Of a stretch of DNA of 64,000 bases, positions 1 through 9,062 are shown in pieces. The stretch covers positions 1-64,000 of the forward strand of contig UQCD01000011.1 in the NCBI GenBank assembly GCA_900539455.1. The letters run 5' to 3'. The translations under genes were made by a program, and so were the position numbers. Positions within the stretch are counted from its first letter, which is position 1. Each line of letters opens with the position of its first letter. The DNA is from an uncultured Eubacteriales bacterium. GTDB lineage: Bacteria; Bacillota; Clostridia; Lachnospirales; Lachnospiraceae. The notes under the pieces are model-generated. The model was not told the DNA's origin, ran no database searches, and was given only the letters and a program-made list of their open reading frames with translations.

Positions 1-922
1 ATTCATCCTTTAAAAGGCGCATCATACCAACGCCATTTTCAAGCTGGATATATCCGTCATATCTTTCTTCTTCCGGAAACTCTCTTCCTGCCATTATATA
101 CCATTCATCAGAGGCATGGATAAAGTGAAGTCCATATTTCTCATAAAATTTTGGCTGGAAGCTTTCAATAGTATCAATAACCTTCCCGGCGTCCTCTTTT
201 GTAAATAGCTCTAAGGGATATAAACCCTCCCTATATTTTGTAAGTCCTGATGGAACTACAGAAACACTTCTCATATGAGGAAGATATTTTGATAAATCGT
301 TAATGGATCTTACAAGTTCAGCACCATCATTTACATTTTTACAAAGCACTATCTGCCCATTCATTTCAATATAATTTTCTGACAGCTTGTCTATTTTTTT
401 TAGTGCCTCACCAGCAAATCTGTTGTGAAGCATTTTACATCTAAGCTCAGGATTTGTAGTATGCACAGATATATTTATAGGACATAAATGGTACTTTATT
501 ATTCTGTTAATATCCTTATCCTTCATATTTGTAAGTGTAATATAATTTCCCTGTAAAAAGGAAAGTCTTGAATCATCATCCTTAAAATATAAGGTTTCTC
601 GCATACCCTTTGGCATTTGGTCAATAAAACAAAACATACACTTGTTGCTGCAGGATTTGTAATCATCCATAAGGCCTTTTTCAAATTCAATCCCTAAATC
701 CTCTTCGTAATCCTTATCTATTTCTAAGAGCCATTCCTCACCATCTTTTTTTCTAATTAAAACCTCTATATATTCATCATTAATCATATAATGATAATCA
801 AATACATCCTCAACTATTTCACCATTTATTTCTAAAAGGGCATCTCCTGCTTCTATTCCCATTTCCATAGCAATAGAATCCGGCTCTACGCTTTTAATCA
901 AATGGCCTGTATTCTTATTCAT
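1..922 (-). CDS. DUF512-family radical SAM protein with N-terminal PDZ-like domain (C-terminus off window)
   Basis: Reading the minus strand from an ATG at 920-922 gives about 307 codons that run off the left edge, so the C-terminus is missing. The start is supported by a GGAAGG ribosome site just upstream. Residues 1-60 look PDZ-like (MEMGIEAGDALLEING). Next comes CSNKCMFCF, the Cys-x3-Cys-x2-Cys motif that binds the 4Fe-4S cluster in radical SAM enzymes, followed by an FIDQMPKGMR segment typical of DUF512 proteins. In Firmicutes this family often sits near the GTPase gene der. Its substrate is unknown. It lies 36 bases after the PRPP synthetase gene and is probably co-transcribed with it. 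Confidence 0.85.
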   Translation of the reverse strand, partial: MNKNTGHLIKSVEPDSIAMEMGIEAGDALLEINGEIVEDVFDYHYMINDEYIEVLIRKKDGEEWLLEIDKDYEEDLGIEFEKGLMDDYKSCSNKCMFCFIDQMPKGMRETLYFKDDDSRLSFLQGNYITLTNMKDKDINRIIKYHLCPINISVHTTNPELRCKMLHNRFAGEALKKIDKLSENYIEMNGQIVLCKNVNDGAELVRSINDLSKYLPHMRSVSVVPSGLTKYREGLYPLELFTKEDAGKVIDTIESFQPKFYEKYGLHFIHASDEWYIMAGREFPEEERYDGYIQLENGVGMMRLLKDE

Positions 923-958
923 AACATACCTTCCATATATTTAATTTAGGTCATGGTT

Positions 959-2149
959 TCATTTTATAATATTATAATTTACTTTGTAATACTCATCTAC
1001 CAGGCTCTTAATTCTTTCTGTTGGAGATAATACAGCATTTGTTGATTTGTCATGATTTAAAGTATCAATAATAATTGCCAAAAATCTGCTCATATCTGCT
1101 TCAAGATGATACGGTCTTTTTAACAATTCAGGATTTTGATAGGTAAGGTTTGTTGTAATTACATAATCAAAATATCCCTCTTCATAGTATTTATCGAATT
1201 TTTCAAAACCATCTGTGAATAAGCCAAAAGTTGTACAGATAAATACCTTTCTGGCCTTTTTATCCTTAATCTTTTTAGCTACATCAAGCATACTTTCACC
1301 TGAAGAAATCATATCATCTACAACAATAACATCTTTTCCTTCAACATTTGTACCTAAAAATTCATGCGCAACTATAGGATTTTTTCCATTAACAACAGTT
1401 GAATAATCACGGCGTTTATAGAACATACCCATATCAACACCTAGTACATTTGCAAAATAAACTGCCCTTCCCATAGCTCCCTCATCAGGACTTATTATCA
1501 TAAGATTGTCATTATCAATTTTTAAAGTCTTATCTACCTCTAAAATTGCCCTGATAAACTGATATGGCGGCATATAATTATCAAAGCCCCTGAGTGGAAT
1601 AGAATTAACTACTCTAGGATCATGGGCATCAAAGGTAATAATGTTTTCGACGCCCATATCTGTAAGCTCCTGTAAGCCCATAGCACAGTCTAAGGACTCT
1701 CGTCTGGTTCTTTTATGCTGTCTTCCCTCATATAAGAAAGGCATAATAACATTAACTCTCTTAGCTCCTGCTATAGCTGTAGAGATTATTCTCTTTAAAT
1801 CCTGAAAATGGTCATCTGGTGACATATGATTTTCATAACCACACACCTTGTATGTTAAACTATAGTTACTAACATCAACCATAGCAAAAACATCATCACC
1901 TCTTATAGACTCGCCTATAACACCCTTTGCTTCACCAGAACCAAATCTTGGGCAATGGCAGTTAAGCAAATAGGAGTCACAGTTATATCCATTAAATTCA
2001 ATAGGTAATGTATTTTCTCTGCTTCTCTTTTTTCTAATATCAACAATATGTGAATCTACCAGCTTTGCCAAATCCATACAACCCTCTAAAGCTGCAATTT
2101 TAAGTGGTGCTACTGGTAAAGCAATATCTGTATTTTTTATATTTGACAT
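959..2149 (-). CDS. prs: Ribose-phosphate pyrophosphokinase family protein (long clostridial form)
   Basis: The predicted product is about 396 residues. The family makes phosphoribosyl pyrophosphate from ribose 5-phosphate and ATP for nucleotide, His and Trp synthesis. The PRPP-binding loop is visible as VIVVDDMISSGES near residue 280, and FDAHD resembles the conserved histidine/aspartate segment. The N-terminal half is diverged and the protein is longer than the usual form of about 315 residues, so a related phosphoribosyl function cannot be excluded. The frame is open for 10 codons upstream, but the ATG at 2147-2149 follows an ideal GGAGG (2154-2159) and is preferred. A good promoter lies at 2195-2223. 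Confidence 0.82.
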   Translation of the reverse strand: MSNIKNTDIALPVAPLKIAALEGCMDLAKLVDSHIVDIRKKRSRENTLPIEFNGYNCDSYLLNCHCPRFGSGEAKGVIGESIRGDDVFAMVDVSNYSLTYKVCGYENHMSPDDHFQDLKRIISTAIAGAKRVNVIMPFLYEGRQHKRTRRESLDCAMGLQELTDMGVENIITFDAHDPRVVNSIPLRGFDNYMPPYQFIRAILEVDKTLKIDNDNLMIISPDEGAMGRAVYFANVLGVDMGMFYKRRDYSTVVNGKNPIVAHEFLGTNVEGKDVIVVDDMISSGESMLDVAKKIKDKKARKVFICTTFGLFTDGFEKFDKYYEEGYFDYVITTNLTYQNPELLKRPYHLEADMSRFLAIIIDTLNHDKSTNAVLSPTERIKSLVDEYYKVNYNIIK

Positions 2150-2194
2150 CTTATCCTCCGTTCTAGAAGTAAAACACATAACAATCCAAATTAT

Positions 2195-2223
2195 TTTATA
2201 TCATTATGCGTTAAGATAGTCAA
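2195..2223 (-). promoter_or_regulatory. Promoter of prs
   Basis: The minus strand shows TTGACT (2218-2223), a 17-base spacer and TATAAA (2195-2200). This is a good match to the housekeeping sigma-A consensus and lies about 45 bases upstream of the prs start codon. Confidence 0.65.
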
Positions 2224-2389
2224 GTTTAAATGCAATATTTAAAAAGTATATTTAAATATTTTTAAAAATATGTATGTAATATTTTCTTTCTTAACATTTA
2301 CATTATATTACATAATATTTTTTTGTAATAGGAAGAAACTAACTATAGAATGTTAATTTAACATTTAATAATAAAAAAGGAGGATTAGT

Positions 2390-2602
2390 ATGAATACAAA
2401 GTGTCTAGATTATACCGTATTAACTATTGTAATTATCGGAGCTATTAACTGGGGACTTATTGGATTTTTCAGACTAAATTTAATTACACTTCTCTTCGGT
2501 GAAATGACAATAATCTCTCGTGTTATATATGCAATCGTTGGATTATGTGGTTTATACTTAGTCAGCCTATATGGACGAGTAGCTACCTCTTTAGGGGAAT
2601 AA
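2390..2602 (+). CDS. DUF378 family small membrane protein
   Basis: This 70-residue protein is one of only two plus-strand genes in the window. It has two hydrophobic segments (about residues 9-30 and 42-62) separated by a short polar turn. The motif GAINWGLIGFF is typical of the DUF378 (YuzA-like) family, whose function is unknown. AAAGGAGGATTAGT immediately precedes the ATG, so translation is well supported. It is divergent from prs and convergent with mgsA, with a shared terminator hairpin downstream, so it appears to be a single-gene unit. The AT-rich upstream region has no unambiguous promoter. Confidence 0.85.
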   Translation: MNTKCLDYTVLTIVIIGAINWGLIGFFRLNLITLLFGEMTIISRVIYAIVGLCGLYLVSLYGRVATSLGE

Positions 2603-2605
2603 ACA

Positions 2606-2673
2606 AAAAATATCAGGATGTGCTTATAGTAGAATTGTATATCAATCCAACTATAAGTATACCTGATATTTTT
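2606..2673. terminator. Bidirectional terminator between DUF378 gene and mgsA
   Basis: The arms AAATATCAGG and CCTGATATTT, with a second internal stem (CTTATAGT with ACTATAAG), form a long hairpin flanked by A and T runs on either side. It suits termination of both converging genes. Confidence 0.75.
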
Positions 2674-2704
2674 ATATTATTTAGCACCATTCACATTTCA
2701 TATA

Positions 2705-3100
2705 TTACTTGTACATTTCTCTCCAGTCCAAATCGCCTCTGTCCAATGCTAATATAAGTATTTCTGCCATAGCAAGATTTGTAGCATAAGGAATATTATG
2801 CTCATCACATAATCTAAATATATTTCCTGAGTCTGGTTCATGTTTGATTTTTGCATGAGGATCTCTCATAAATATTATCATATCTATTTCATTATTTTCA
2901 ATCAATGTACATAATTGATTTTCTCCCCCCAGATGTCCAGCTAAAAATTTGTGAACATTAATCCCTGTTGCTTCCTCTACCATTCTTCCTGTAGTTCCCG
3001 TTGCATATAAGCTGTGTTTAATCAAAATTCCTCTATATGCAATACAAAAATCCTGAAGCAATGTCTTTTTTGAATCATGAGCAATCAATCCTATGTTCAT
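2705..3100 (-). CDS. mgsA: Methylglyoxal synthase homologue with altered catalytic residue
   Basis: This 131-residue protein spans the MGS-like domain. Methylglyoxal synthase converts dihydroxyacetone phosphate to methylglyoxal and phosphate. Family landmarks seen are IAHDSKK, YATGTTG and DP...HEPD; Asp80, His87 and Asp90 align with Asp91, His98 and Asp101 of the E. coli enzyme. The usual GPxGGDQQ loop instead reads GHLGGENQ. The catalytic Asp (Asp71 in E. coli) is therefore Glu60, and the preceding Pro is His56. The fold is well supported but normal activity is not assured. The gene ends the mre/min/rodA block, 28 bases after rodA, as is common in Clostridia. Confidence 0.82.
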   Translation of the reverse strand: MNIGLIAHDSKKTLLQDFCIAYRGILIKHSLYATGTTGRMVEEATGINVHKFLAGHLGGENQLCTLIENNEIDMIIFMRDPHAKIKHEPDSGNIFRLCDEHNIPYATNLAMAEILILALDRGDLDWREMYK

Positions 3101-3128
3101 AAGAGCCTCCTCATATCACTGTCTTATA

Positions 3129-4280
3129 TTAAGTGTTTTGTTTATGATGCAATCCCACATTAAATACAAAGCCCATTCCTATCATCATGCTAAGTAAGGA
3201 GCTTAATCCATAGCTGACAAATGGTAATGGAAGTCCGGTATTTGGCAAAAGCCTTGTGGCAACGCCCATATTGACAAAGCTTTGAAATGCTATCAAACCA
3301 CCAATTCCGCTGCATATCAACTTTCCCGCCATATCTGGTGCATGGGCTGCTGTATAAAAACACTCATAACAAATAAGAGCAATTAAAACAATTACCGAAA
3401 TGGTACCAACAAAGCCCAATTCCTCTCCTACAATAGTAAAAATAAAATCTGTCTGTGGTTCGGAAATATAATTACCATTTTTTACACTGTATTCACTATC
3501 ATTATTTAACCCTTTACCCCATAACCCGCCTGAACCAATGGCTATAAGGGAATTATCCTGCTGGTAATTAATTCTTTTTGCGATTTCATTATCAGCCTCA
3601 TAAAACCCAATAATTCTGTCATACTGATAAGAATCTAGTATTTTCTGGTTTGGCTGCAGGAGTAAATATAACAATACTATTGCTACTGGAATAGCCGCTG
3701 CAAATACACCTATTATTACCTTATAGCTTATTCCTGCAATATACATTATTACGCAAAAAACAAATACTATAACAATACTTGTTGACAAATCCGGCTGCTT
3801 TAAAATCAGCAGTAATGGAATACCAAATAAAACTACTGATAAAATCAAGGTTTTGGGTGTATTTATTTTATCCTTATACTTCATTAAAAACTTGGCTAAA
3901 AAAAGTATAATAAAAATCTTTGCAAACTCAGAGGGCTGAATTTGTATACCACCGTATTCTATCCACCTTTGAGCTCCCATATGATTTACACCTACAAATT
4001 TTACCAAAAGGAGTACCAGTAGATTTCCTGCATATATCAACCAATAAAATTTCAAAATAAAGTTATAATCAATAAGTGCAATTACTATCATAATAACTGT
4101 ACCTGCTAAAAGTCCTAATAGCTGTTTTTTTTCATAGGTACTGGATTTAGTTGCTGATGCAATTACATTTACGCCTAATACATTAATTGCAATTAACCAA
4201 ATCATCAATCTGAAATTAAAATATTTTAGTTGATAAGATCTTAGCTTTTCAATAACTTTTTTATATAAATTAGCCATCAT
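3129..4280 (-). CDS. rodA: Rod shape-determining SEDS protein RodA (FtsW/RodA/SpoVE family)
   Basis: This 383-residue membrane protein has about ten hydrophobic segments. SEDS proteins polymerise lipid II glycan strands together with a class B penicillin-binding protein. Family landmarks include RWIEYGGIQIQPSEFAK, with the conserved QPSE, then KQPDLSTS, GSGGLWGKG and a C-terminal GLPLPFVSYG. Its position with mrdA, mreBCD and minCDE supports RodA over FtsW or SpoVE. Translation begins at one of two adjacent ATG codons; AGGTG lies at a better distance from the second (4277). It follows minE by 15 bases. Confidence 0.93.
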   Translation of the reverse strand: MMANLYKKVIEKLRSYQLKYFNFRLMIWLIAINVLGVNVIASATKSSTYEKKQLLGLLAGTVIMIVIALIDYNFILKFYWLIYAGNLLVLLLVKFVGVNHMGAQRWIEYGGIQIQPSEFAKIFIILFLAKFLMKYKDKINTPKTLILSVVLFGIPLLLILKQPDLSTSIVIVFVFCVIMYIAGISYKVIIGVFAAAIPVAIVLLYLLLQPNQKILDSYQYDRIIGFYEADNEIAKRINYQQDNSLIAIGSGGLWGKGLNNDSEYSVKNGNYISEPQTDFIFTIVGEELGFVGTISVIVLIALICYECFYTAAHAPDMAGKLICSGIGGLIAFQSFVNMGVATRLLPNTGLPLPFVSYGLSSLLSMMIGMGFVFNVGLHHKQNT

Positions 4281-4295
4281 TACACCTAACGGATA

Positions 4296-4568
4296 TTAAG
4301 AATTATGCTTAACTTCCTTAATTGGAATATTTGCGATTAAGGCTGGAACATTTCCGTTTGAACCCTCTGACTCTGTCTGGGTAATCTGAATATCCAATCC
4401 TTCTGAATCAATTTCCATATATTTTGCAATAACCTTAATAATGTCATTTTTTATCATTTCCATTACCTCAGGAGAGCAATTTGCTCTGTCTGAAACTAAT
4501 AACAATTTAAGTCTGTCTTTAGCTACATTACTTGATGATTTCTTTCTGAATAAATCCAAAACGCTCAT
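4296..4568 (-). CDS. minE: Cell division topological specificity factor MinE
   Basis: This 90-residue protein matches the normal MinE length. MinE stimulates the MinD ATPase and drives Min oscillation, keeping the MinC inhibitor away from midcell. The N-terminal MSVLDLFRKK is the amphipathic membrane and MinD contact region. DRLKLLLVSDR is the MinD-activating segment, and the rest forms the topological specificity domain. It lies 11 bases after minD and just before rodA. Presence of MinE rather than only DivIVA implies an oscillating Min system, as in many Clostridia. Confidence 0.95.
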   Translation of the reverse strand: MSVLDLFRKKSSSNVAKDRLKLLLVSDRANCSPEVMEMIKNDIIKVIAKYMEIDSEGLDIQITQTESEGSNGNVPALIANIPIKEVKHNS

Positions 4569-4579
4569 TGCAATACCTC

Positions 4580-5371
4580 CTAATTTTTCTTAAATAATTT
4601 GCCAATTTTTGCGAAGATGCCATTCCCACCAGATAAATCAAGCATAGGTACATCTTCTCCAATAATTCTCCTACAGATATTCATATATGCCTGCCCAGGC
4701 AGAGTATTGTTTCCAACTAATGGTTCGCCTTGATTTGTTGCAATAACAATATTTTCATCATCTGGTACAGCACCAATTAAATCAATGGCTAAAATTTCTA
4801 AAACATCCTCGATAGACATCATATCGCCTTTTTTAACCATATCCATACGAATTCTGTTGACAATTAAGTCTATTTTCTTCATTTCATTTGCTTCTAATAA
4901 GCCAATAATTCTATCAGCATCTCTAATTGCAGAAACCTCAGGTGTAGTTACAATTAAAGCTCTGTCTGCTCCTGCAATGGCATTCTTAAAGCCCTGTTCA
5001 ATACCGGCAGGGCAATCAAGAATTATGTAATCAAACTCTTCTTTTAATTCATCAACAAGCTTCTTCATCTGTTCTGGTGTTACGCTTGTTTTATCTCTAG
5101 TCTGTGCTGATGGTAATAAATAAAGATTTGGGTATCTTTTATCCTTTATCATAGCCTGTTTAGCCCTGCAGTTGCCTTCTACCACATCTACTAAATTGTA
5201 TACGATACGATTTTCAAGGCCCATAACGACATCAAGATTTCTTAATCCTATATCTGTATCTATAAGTACAACTTTCTTATCTAATTTTGCAAGACCTGTT
5301 CCTACATTTGCAGATGTAGTAGTCTTTCCAACACCGCCTTTTCCCGATGTTACGACGATTACTTCGCTCAT
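4580..5371 (-). CDS. minD: Septum site-determining ATPase MinD
   Basis: MinD is a ParA/MinD-type ATPase that binds the membrane and recruits MinC. The start is taken at the ATG at 5369-5371, giving 263 residues, because GGAGG lies just ahead and the deviant Walker A motif GKGGVGKTT is then near the N-terminus. Other landmarks are DTDIGLRNLD, DYIILDCPAGIE and a C-terminal amphipathic tail (IFAKIGKLFKKN), the membrane-targeting sequence. An upstream in-frame ATG at 5383 is less likely. The gene sits between minC and minE. Confidence 0.95.
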   Translation of the reverse strand: MSEVIVVTSGKGGVGKTTTSANVGTGLAKLDKKVVLIDTDIGLRNLDVVMGLENRIVYNLVDVVEGNCRAKQAMIKDKRYPNLYLLPSAQTRDKTSVTPEQMKKLVDELKEEFDYIILDCPAGIEQGFKNAIAGADRALIVTTPEVSAIRDADRIIGLLEANEMKKIDLIVNRIRMDMVKKGDMMSIEDVLEILAIDLIGAVPDDENIVIATNQGEPLVGNNTLPGQAYMNICRRIIGEDVPMLDLSGGNGIFAKIGKLFKKN

Positions 5372-5408
5372 AAATTCCTCCATCCTTGCCTTTTAGCAAT
5401 CTCAATAA

Positions 5409-6098
5409 TTATAATTTTATATCATTTAAAACCTCTTTTGAAAAAGGTTCTATATAAATATTTCCGTCTTCAACATATGCAATTTTCGTTTCCGGCTTGC
5501 TGTTCTTCTTAGGCTTATCACCACTTCTTGCTATTACATCACCAATTCTTATCTGAACAGGGTGCATATCTAAGGAAACCACAAATGCTCTTGGATCTCC
5601 AGATAATCCAGCATACACCGTACCCTTTATAGAGCCCAAAACTACAACATTGCCACCAGAAACAATTTTAGCTCCTGGATTAACATCGCCTAATATTACA
5701 ATGCTCGAATCACTTTCTAATACTTGTCCACTACGAAGTGTCCCTCTATAAAACTGACCTCCGGTAATATTTGCTACCATTGCCTCCGTAGATATTTCTG
5801 CCTTTGGAAGATTTGCATTTTCAATAGCATTTTTAAACTTTTCTTCATTTTCATTATCAACTACACAAACAATATCCAAATCTGAATTTTCACAGATAAT
5901 ATCAATTAACTGCTGTTTTTCATCATCATCTATCTTTTTTCCTTCAAAGGAAATAGCACTTTGTGCATTTTTAAAGAATTTTGAAGCTTCTTTTATTTTT
6001 TCTGCTACCTCTGTCTTAACATCTTCAATAAGGGCGTCTTCTTTTATTGATAGGACAATACCATATTTATTGCCTTTTATCACAACTGAATTTTTCAT
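5409..6098 (-). CDS. minC: Septum site-determining protein MinC
   Basis: MinC blocks FtsZ assembly away from midcell. The product is about 229 residues: an N-terminal FtsZ-inhibiting domain (about 1-100) and a C-terminal beta-helical domain with the family signature GGQFYRGTLRSGQ, followed by GDVNPGAKIVSGGNVVVLG. The frame extends upstream to 6149, but that extension would run through a terminator hairpin. The ATG at 6096-6098 follows GGAAAGGGATG and is preferred. It lies 37 bases before minD. The hairpin between mrdA and minC suggests that minCDE expression is partly uncoupled from mreBCD-mrdA. Confidence 0.93.
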   Translation of the reverse strand: MKNSVVIKGNKYGIVLSIKEDALIEDVKTEVAEKIKEASKFFKNAQSAISFEGKKIDDDEKQQLIDIICENSDLDIVCVVDNENEEKFKNAIENANLPKAEISTEAMVANITGGQFYRGTLRSGQVLESDSSIVILGDVNPGAKIVSGGNVVVLGSIKGTVYAGLSGDPRAFVVSLDMHPVQIRIGDVIARSGDKPKKNSKPETKIAYVEDGNIYIEPFSKEVLNDIKL

Positions 6099-6128
6099 CT
6101 TTTCATCCCTTTCCTTAGATATTTTACT

Positions 6129-6197
6129 AAAAAAAGCCTTAGTAGTCAAACTCTTTCAAGCTTTGAAAATATATAATTTCAATACTACATAAGGCTT
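6129..6197 (-). terminator. Hairpin terminator or attenuator between mrdA and minC
   Basis: The arms AAGCCTTA-GTAGT (6134-6146) and ACTAC-A-TAAGGCTT (6184-6197) enclose about 37 bases. On the minus strand the stem is followed by seven T residues (6129-6135). It lies immediately after the mrdA stop and within the spurious 5' extension of minC. Confidence 0.65.
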
Positions 6198-6206
6198 ACA
6201 GTAGTA

Positions 6207-9062
6207 TTACTCTGTATCACCAGCTGTTTTTTCAATTCTTGGTCCCTCTGCGTTTCCAGCCATTATTTCATCCTTTGTAATTTCTCCAAAATAATATCTT
6301 AAAACATCTGCTGTCAAGTCTACCGCATATTGTGACTTATATCCGTACTGGATATTAACACTAAAGCTTATTTCCGGATTTTCATATGGAGCATAGCCTA
6401 CGCAAAGAGCATGGTCAGGATAATTTGCACTTTCCTGTGCTGTACCTGTTTTTGCTGCAATATTCATATTTAAGTTTTTAAAGCCTGAATAGGAATTAGC
6501 CGCCATACTCATACCCTTTTGTACGGTTTCCATAGTGGTATTGCTTACATCTATCTGTGTATGGTCTTTTTTCTCCTTTGATACAATATTTCCATTTGTA
6601 TCTCTCACACTATTTACCAGCGTAAGCTCACTATTCAAACCATCCGCTGCTATTGTATTAATATATCTGGCAAGCTGTACTCCTGTAAAGGAGTTTGTAC
6701 CCTGTCCAATAAAGGAAGCAATTACATTTTCGTCAGTAAAAAGTGGGCTGTATTCTTCAATTTCAACACCCGATTTTGAAGTTAAGCCAAATTTTTCACC
6801 ATATTTTTTCAAGGTATCCAGACCATTTTGTTCATTAAATACTCCTGTTTTTTTAGATGATGTTCTATAACCTACCTCATAGAAGAAATAGTTACAAGAA
6901 ACCTCTATGGCTCTGCATACATTTATAGTTCCATGAGAGCCTGGATATATCCAGCACTTTGGTGATGGATTAACTGTTTCATATATACCCTTTGTCTGTA
7001 TGGTAGAATACTGGTCAATTACACCCTCCTCCATACCTGTTACTGCTGACAACATTTTAAAGGTTGAGCCTGGTGCAGTACGCATCTTCGTAGCACGGCT
7101 ATAAAGCGGACTAGACAAATCCTCACTAAGCTGTTTCCAATAGGCTGAATCTATTGAGCCTGAGAAAATGTTATTATCATAACTTGGGTAAGATACCATA
7201 GCTAAAACATTACCAGTTTTTGGGTCTACTATTGTACAAGAGGCAGAGCATGGTGTAAGAGCAATCTGGGCTGGTGTAATTTTAATCTCTTTTATCTGCT
7301 CCATCATAAAATTATATGGGCTATAAGTTCCATTACTTAATTTCTGATAAGTGCTTTCATCAAATTCTAATACCTTTTGGTCAAATAAAAGCATACATAC
7401 CTGATTTCCGGTTATATAGCCATATTCTATTAAATATTTGTATATAAGTTTTGTAAAAGAACTATCATATATTACCTTTGTTTCTATATATTTTATTATA
7501 GCATCAAATATTTCACTGCCGTCTGAATAATCTCCTTCAAGACTAAGTACAGAGGTATCTACATAGTTGTTAGCTACCGCATAAAGTAATATATCTCTTA
7601 AACTAAGGTTATCTCTCATCCATTCAGCATAGGTCTTGTCCCCTGACGGAATATTATCCTTTAATATTACTCCGTCCTTTACCAGCTTGTTAAAAACAAA
7701 TGTAAAATACTCGTTCATTTCCTCCGTAAGCTGTGATAAAGGTAATGCTTCCGTATTGTTAATTTCATTTCTAATTTTTTCAACAACACCTGTTCTTGAC
7801 TCTGTCATTGTGCTGTATACCTTTTTTTCGTTTTCAGTAGCATTTGCCTCTGAAAACTTACTAATGTCTACTACATTGTTATTTATCATTTGAAAATAAA
7901 CAGATTTTATAGAAATCATCCAATCTTCTTTATCCGCAGCAGTAAGATTTCTATTTACAACCTTATCCATAAGAATACCTGCAAGATGTTCTTCAATCAA
8001 ATGATATATACCTATCTGTAAATCTGACTTAATTGTTAAATATACATCATTTCCAGATTTAGGCTCTACATACTCAGATACACTTAACACCTTACCTGTT
8101 GTATTAGTAAACACCTTATCATAGCCTTTTGTACCGCTCAGACTTAATTCAAGCGAGGCTTCAATGCCACTTTTACCGACAATATCATTAAGCTCATACT
8201 TTATCACTCCATTGTCCAGCTGACTATTAAGATTTACCAACTCCTCCTCAGATATTTTTCCTGTATAGCCTAATATCTGTGCAAAGTAAATACTATTGTT
8301 GTAAACTCTTATAGTATCCTCTTCAATTTTCACACCTGGTATGTCTGCTTCACTTTCATATATAGCTGCTGCAGTTTCCTCAGAAACATTTTTGGCAACA
8401 GTTGTAGAAATATACTTCTGATAGCCATTTAATGAAAGATTATATCTAATCATCATTATTTTTAACATTTCACCATTGCTGTACTCTTTATCAGTTAATT
8501 CATACTTTTCCTTTAAATAATTAAATGTTACATATGCCGACTCCTCAGAATGTTTTACCTTTTCTGTATCTAAAGCCTTTACTCCATAAATATCCTTTAA
8601 GAAACGCTGTCTTGAGTTTTCCGAATAGGAATCACTAAAGGATAATCTTCCCAGCTCATCTATTACTATAGGAAAGTCACTAATAAGACTATCTCCGTTT
8701 TTTTCAATAAGTGTTATTGTTGTATAAATAATTTTGTTTAACTGTTCATTTTTAATGTTGGAACTATCAAGAGTATCTTCTATAGTTACTGAATAGGTTG
8801 GTTTATTGTACGCCAATAAATTGCCGTCAGCATCATATATGTTACCTCTGGTCCCTGTATAATATCTAGTTTTTTCGCTTTGCTGATTGTACTCGGAAGC
8901 ATACTTTTCGCTATCTACTATCTGTAAATTAAATAATCTGATTACAAGAATTGCAAAAAGTAATGTACATATTGTAGCAAGAATAAAAATCCTAGATTTA
9001 ATTACATTTATTACTATCTCAAATATCTCCTTGATCAATTTTTGCTTCCTTTCTGCTTTCAT
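6207..9062 (-). CDS. mrdA: Penicillin-binding protein 2 (elongasome transpeptidase)
   Basis: This class B PBP cross-links peptidoglycan with RodA. It has a cytoplasmic tail, one membrane segment (about 25-45), a dimerisation domain beginning GTRGNIYDADGNLLAYN, and a C-terminal transpeptidase domain. Active-site motifs are APGSTFK near residue 665, SCN near 720 and AKTGTAQ near 870. At about 951 residues it is longer than the usual 600-700, because of an extra region of some 200-250 residues ahead of the catalytic domain. The ATG at 9062 overlaps mreD by 44 bases with a weak ribosome site. A TTG at 9038, preceded by AGGAAG, is an alternative start. Confidence 0.92.
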   Translation of the reverse strand: MKAERKQKLIKEIFEIVINVIKSRIFILATICTLLFAILVIRLFNLQIVDSEKYASEYNQQSEKTRYYTGTRGNIYDADGNLLAYNKPTYSVTIEDTLDSSNIKNEQLNKIIYTTITLIEKNGDSLISDFPIVIDELGRLSFSDSYSENSRQRFLKDIYGVKALDTEKVKHSEESAYVTFNYLKEKYELTDKEYSNGEMLKIMMIRYNLSLNGYQKYISTTVAKNVSEETAAAIYESEADIPGVKIEEDTIRVYNNSIYFAQILGYTGKISEEELVNLNSQLDNGVIKYELNDIVGKSGIEASLELSLSGTKGYDKVFTNTTGKVLSVSEYVEPKSGNDVYLTIKSDLQIGIYHLIEEHLAGILMDKVVNRNLTAADKEDWMISIKSVYFQMINNNVVDISKFSEANATENEKKVYSTMTESRTGVVEKIRNEINNTEALPLSQLTEEMNEYFTFVFNKLVKDGVILKDNIPSGDKTYAEWMRDNLSLRDILLYAVANNYVDTSVLSLEGDYSDGSEIFDAIIKYIETKVIYDSSFTKLIYKYLIEYGYITGNQVCMLLFDQKVLEFDESTYQKLSNGTYSPYNFMMEQIKEIKITPAQIALTPCSASCTIVDPKTGNVLAMVSYPSYDNNIFSGSIDSAYWKQLSEDLSSPLYSRATKMRTAPGSTFKMLSAVTGMEEGVIDQYSTIQTKGIYETVNPSPKCWIYPGSHGTINVCRAIEVSCNYFFYEVGYRTSSKKTGVFNEQNGLDTLKKYGEKFGLTSKSGVEIEEYSPLFTDENVIASFIGQGTNSFTGVQLARYINTIAADGLNSELTLVNSVRDTNGNIVSKEKKDHTQIDVSNTTMETVQKGMSMAANSYSGFKNLNMNIAAKTGTAQESANYPDHALCVGYAPYENPEISFSVNIQYGYKSQYAVDLTADVLRYYFGEITKDEIMAGNAEGPRIEKTAGDTE

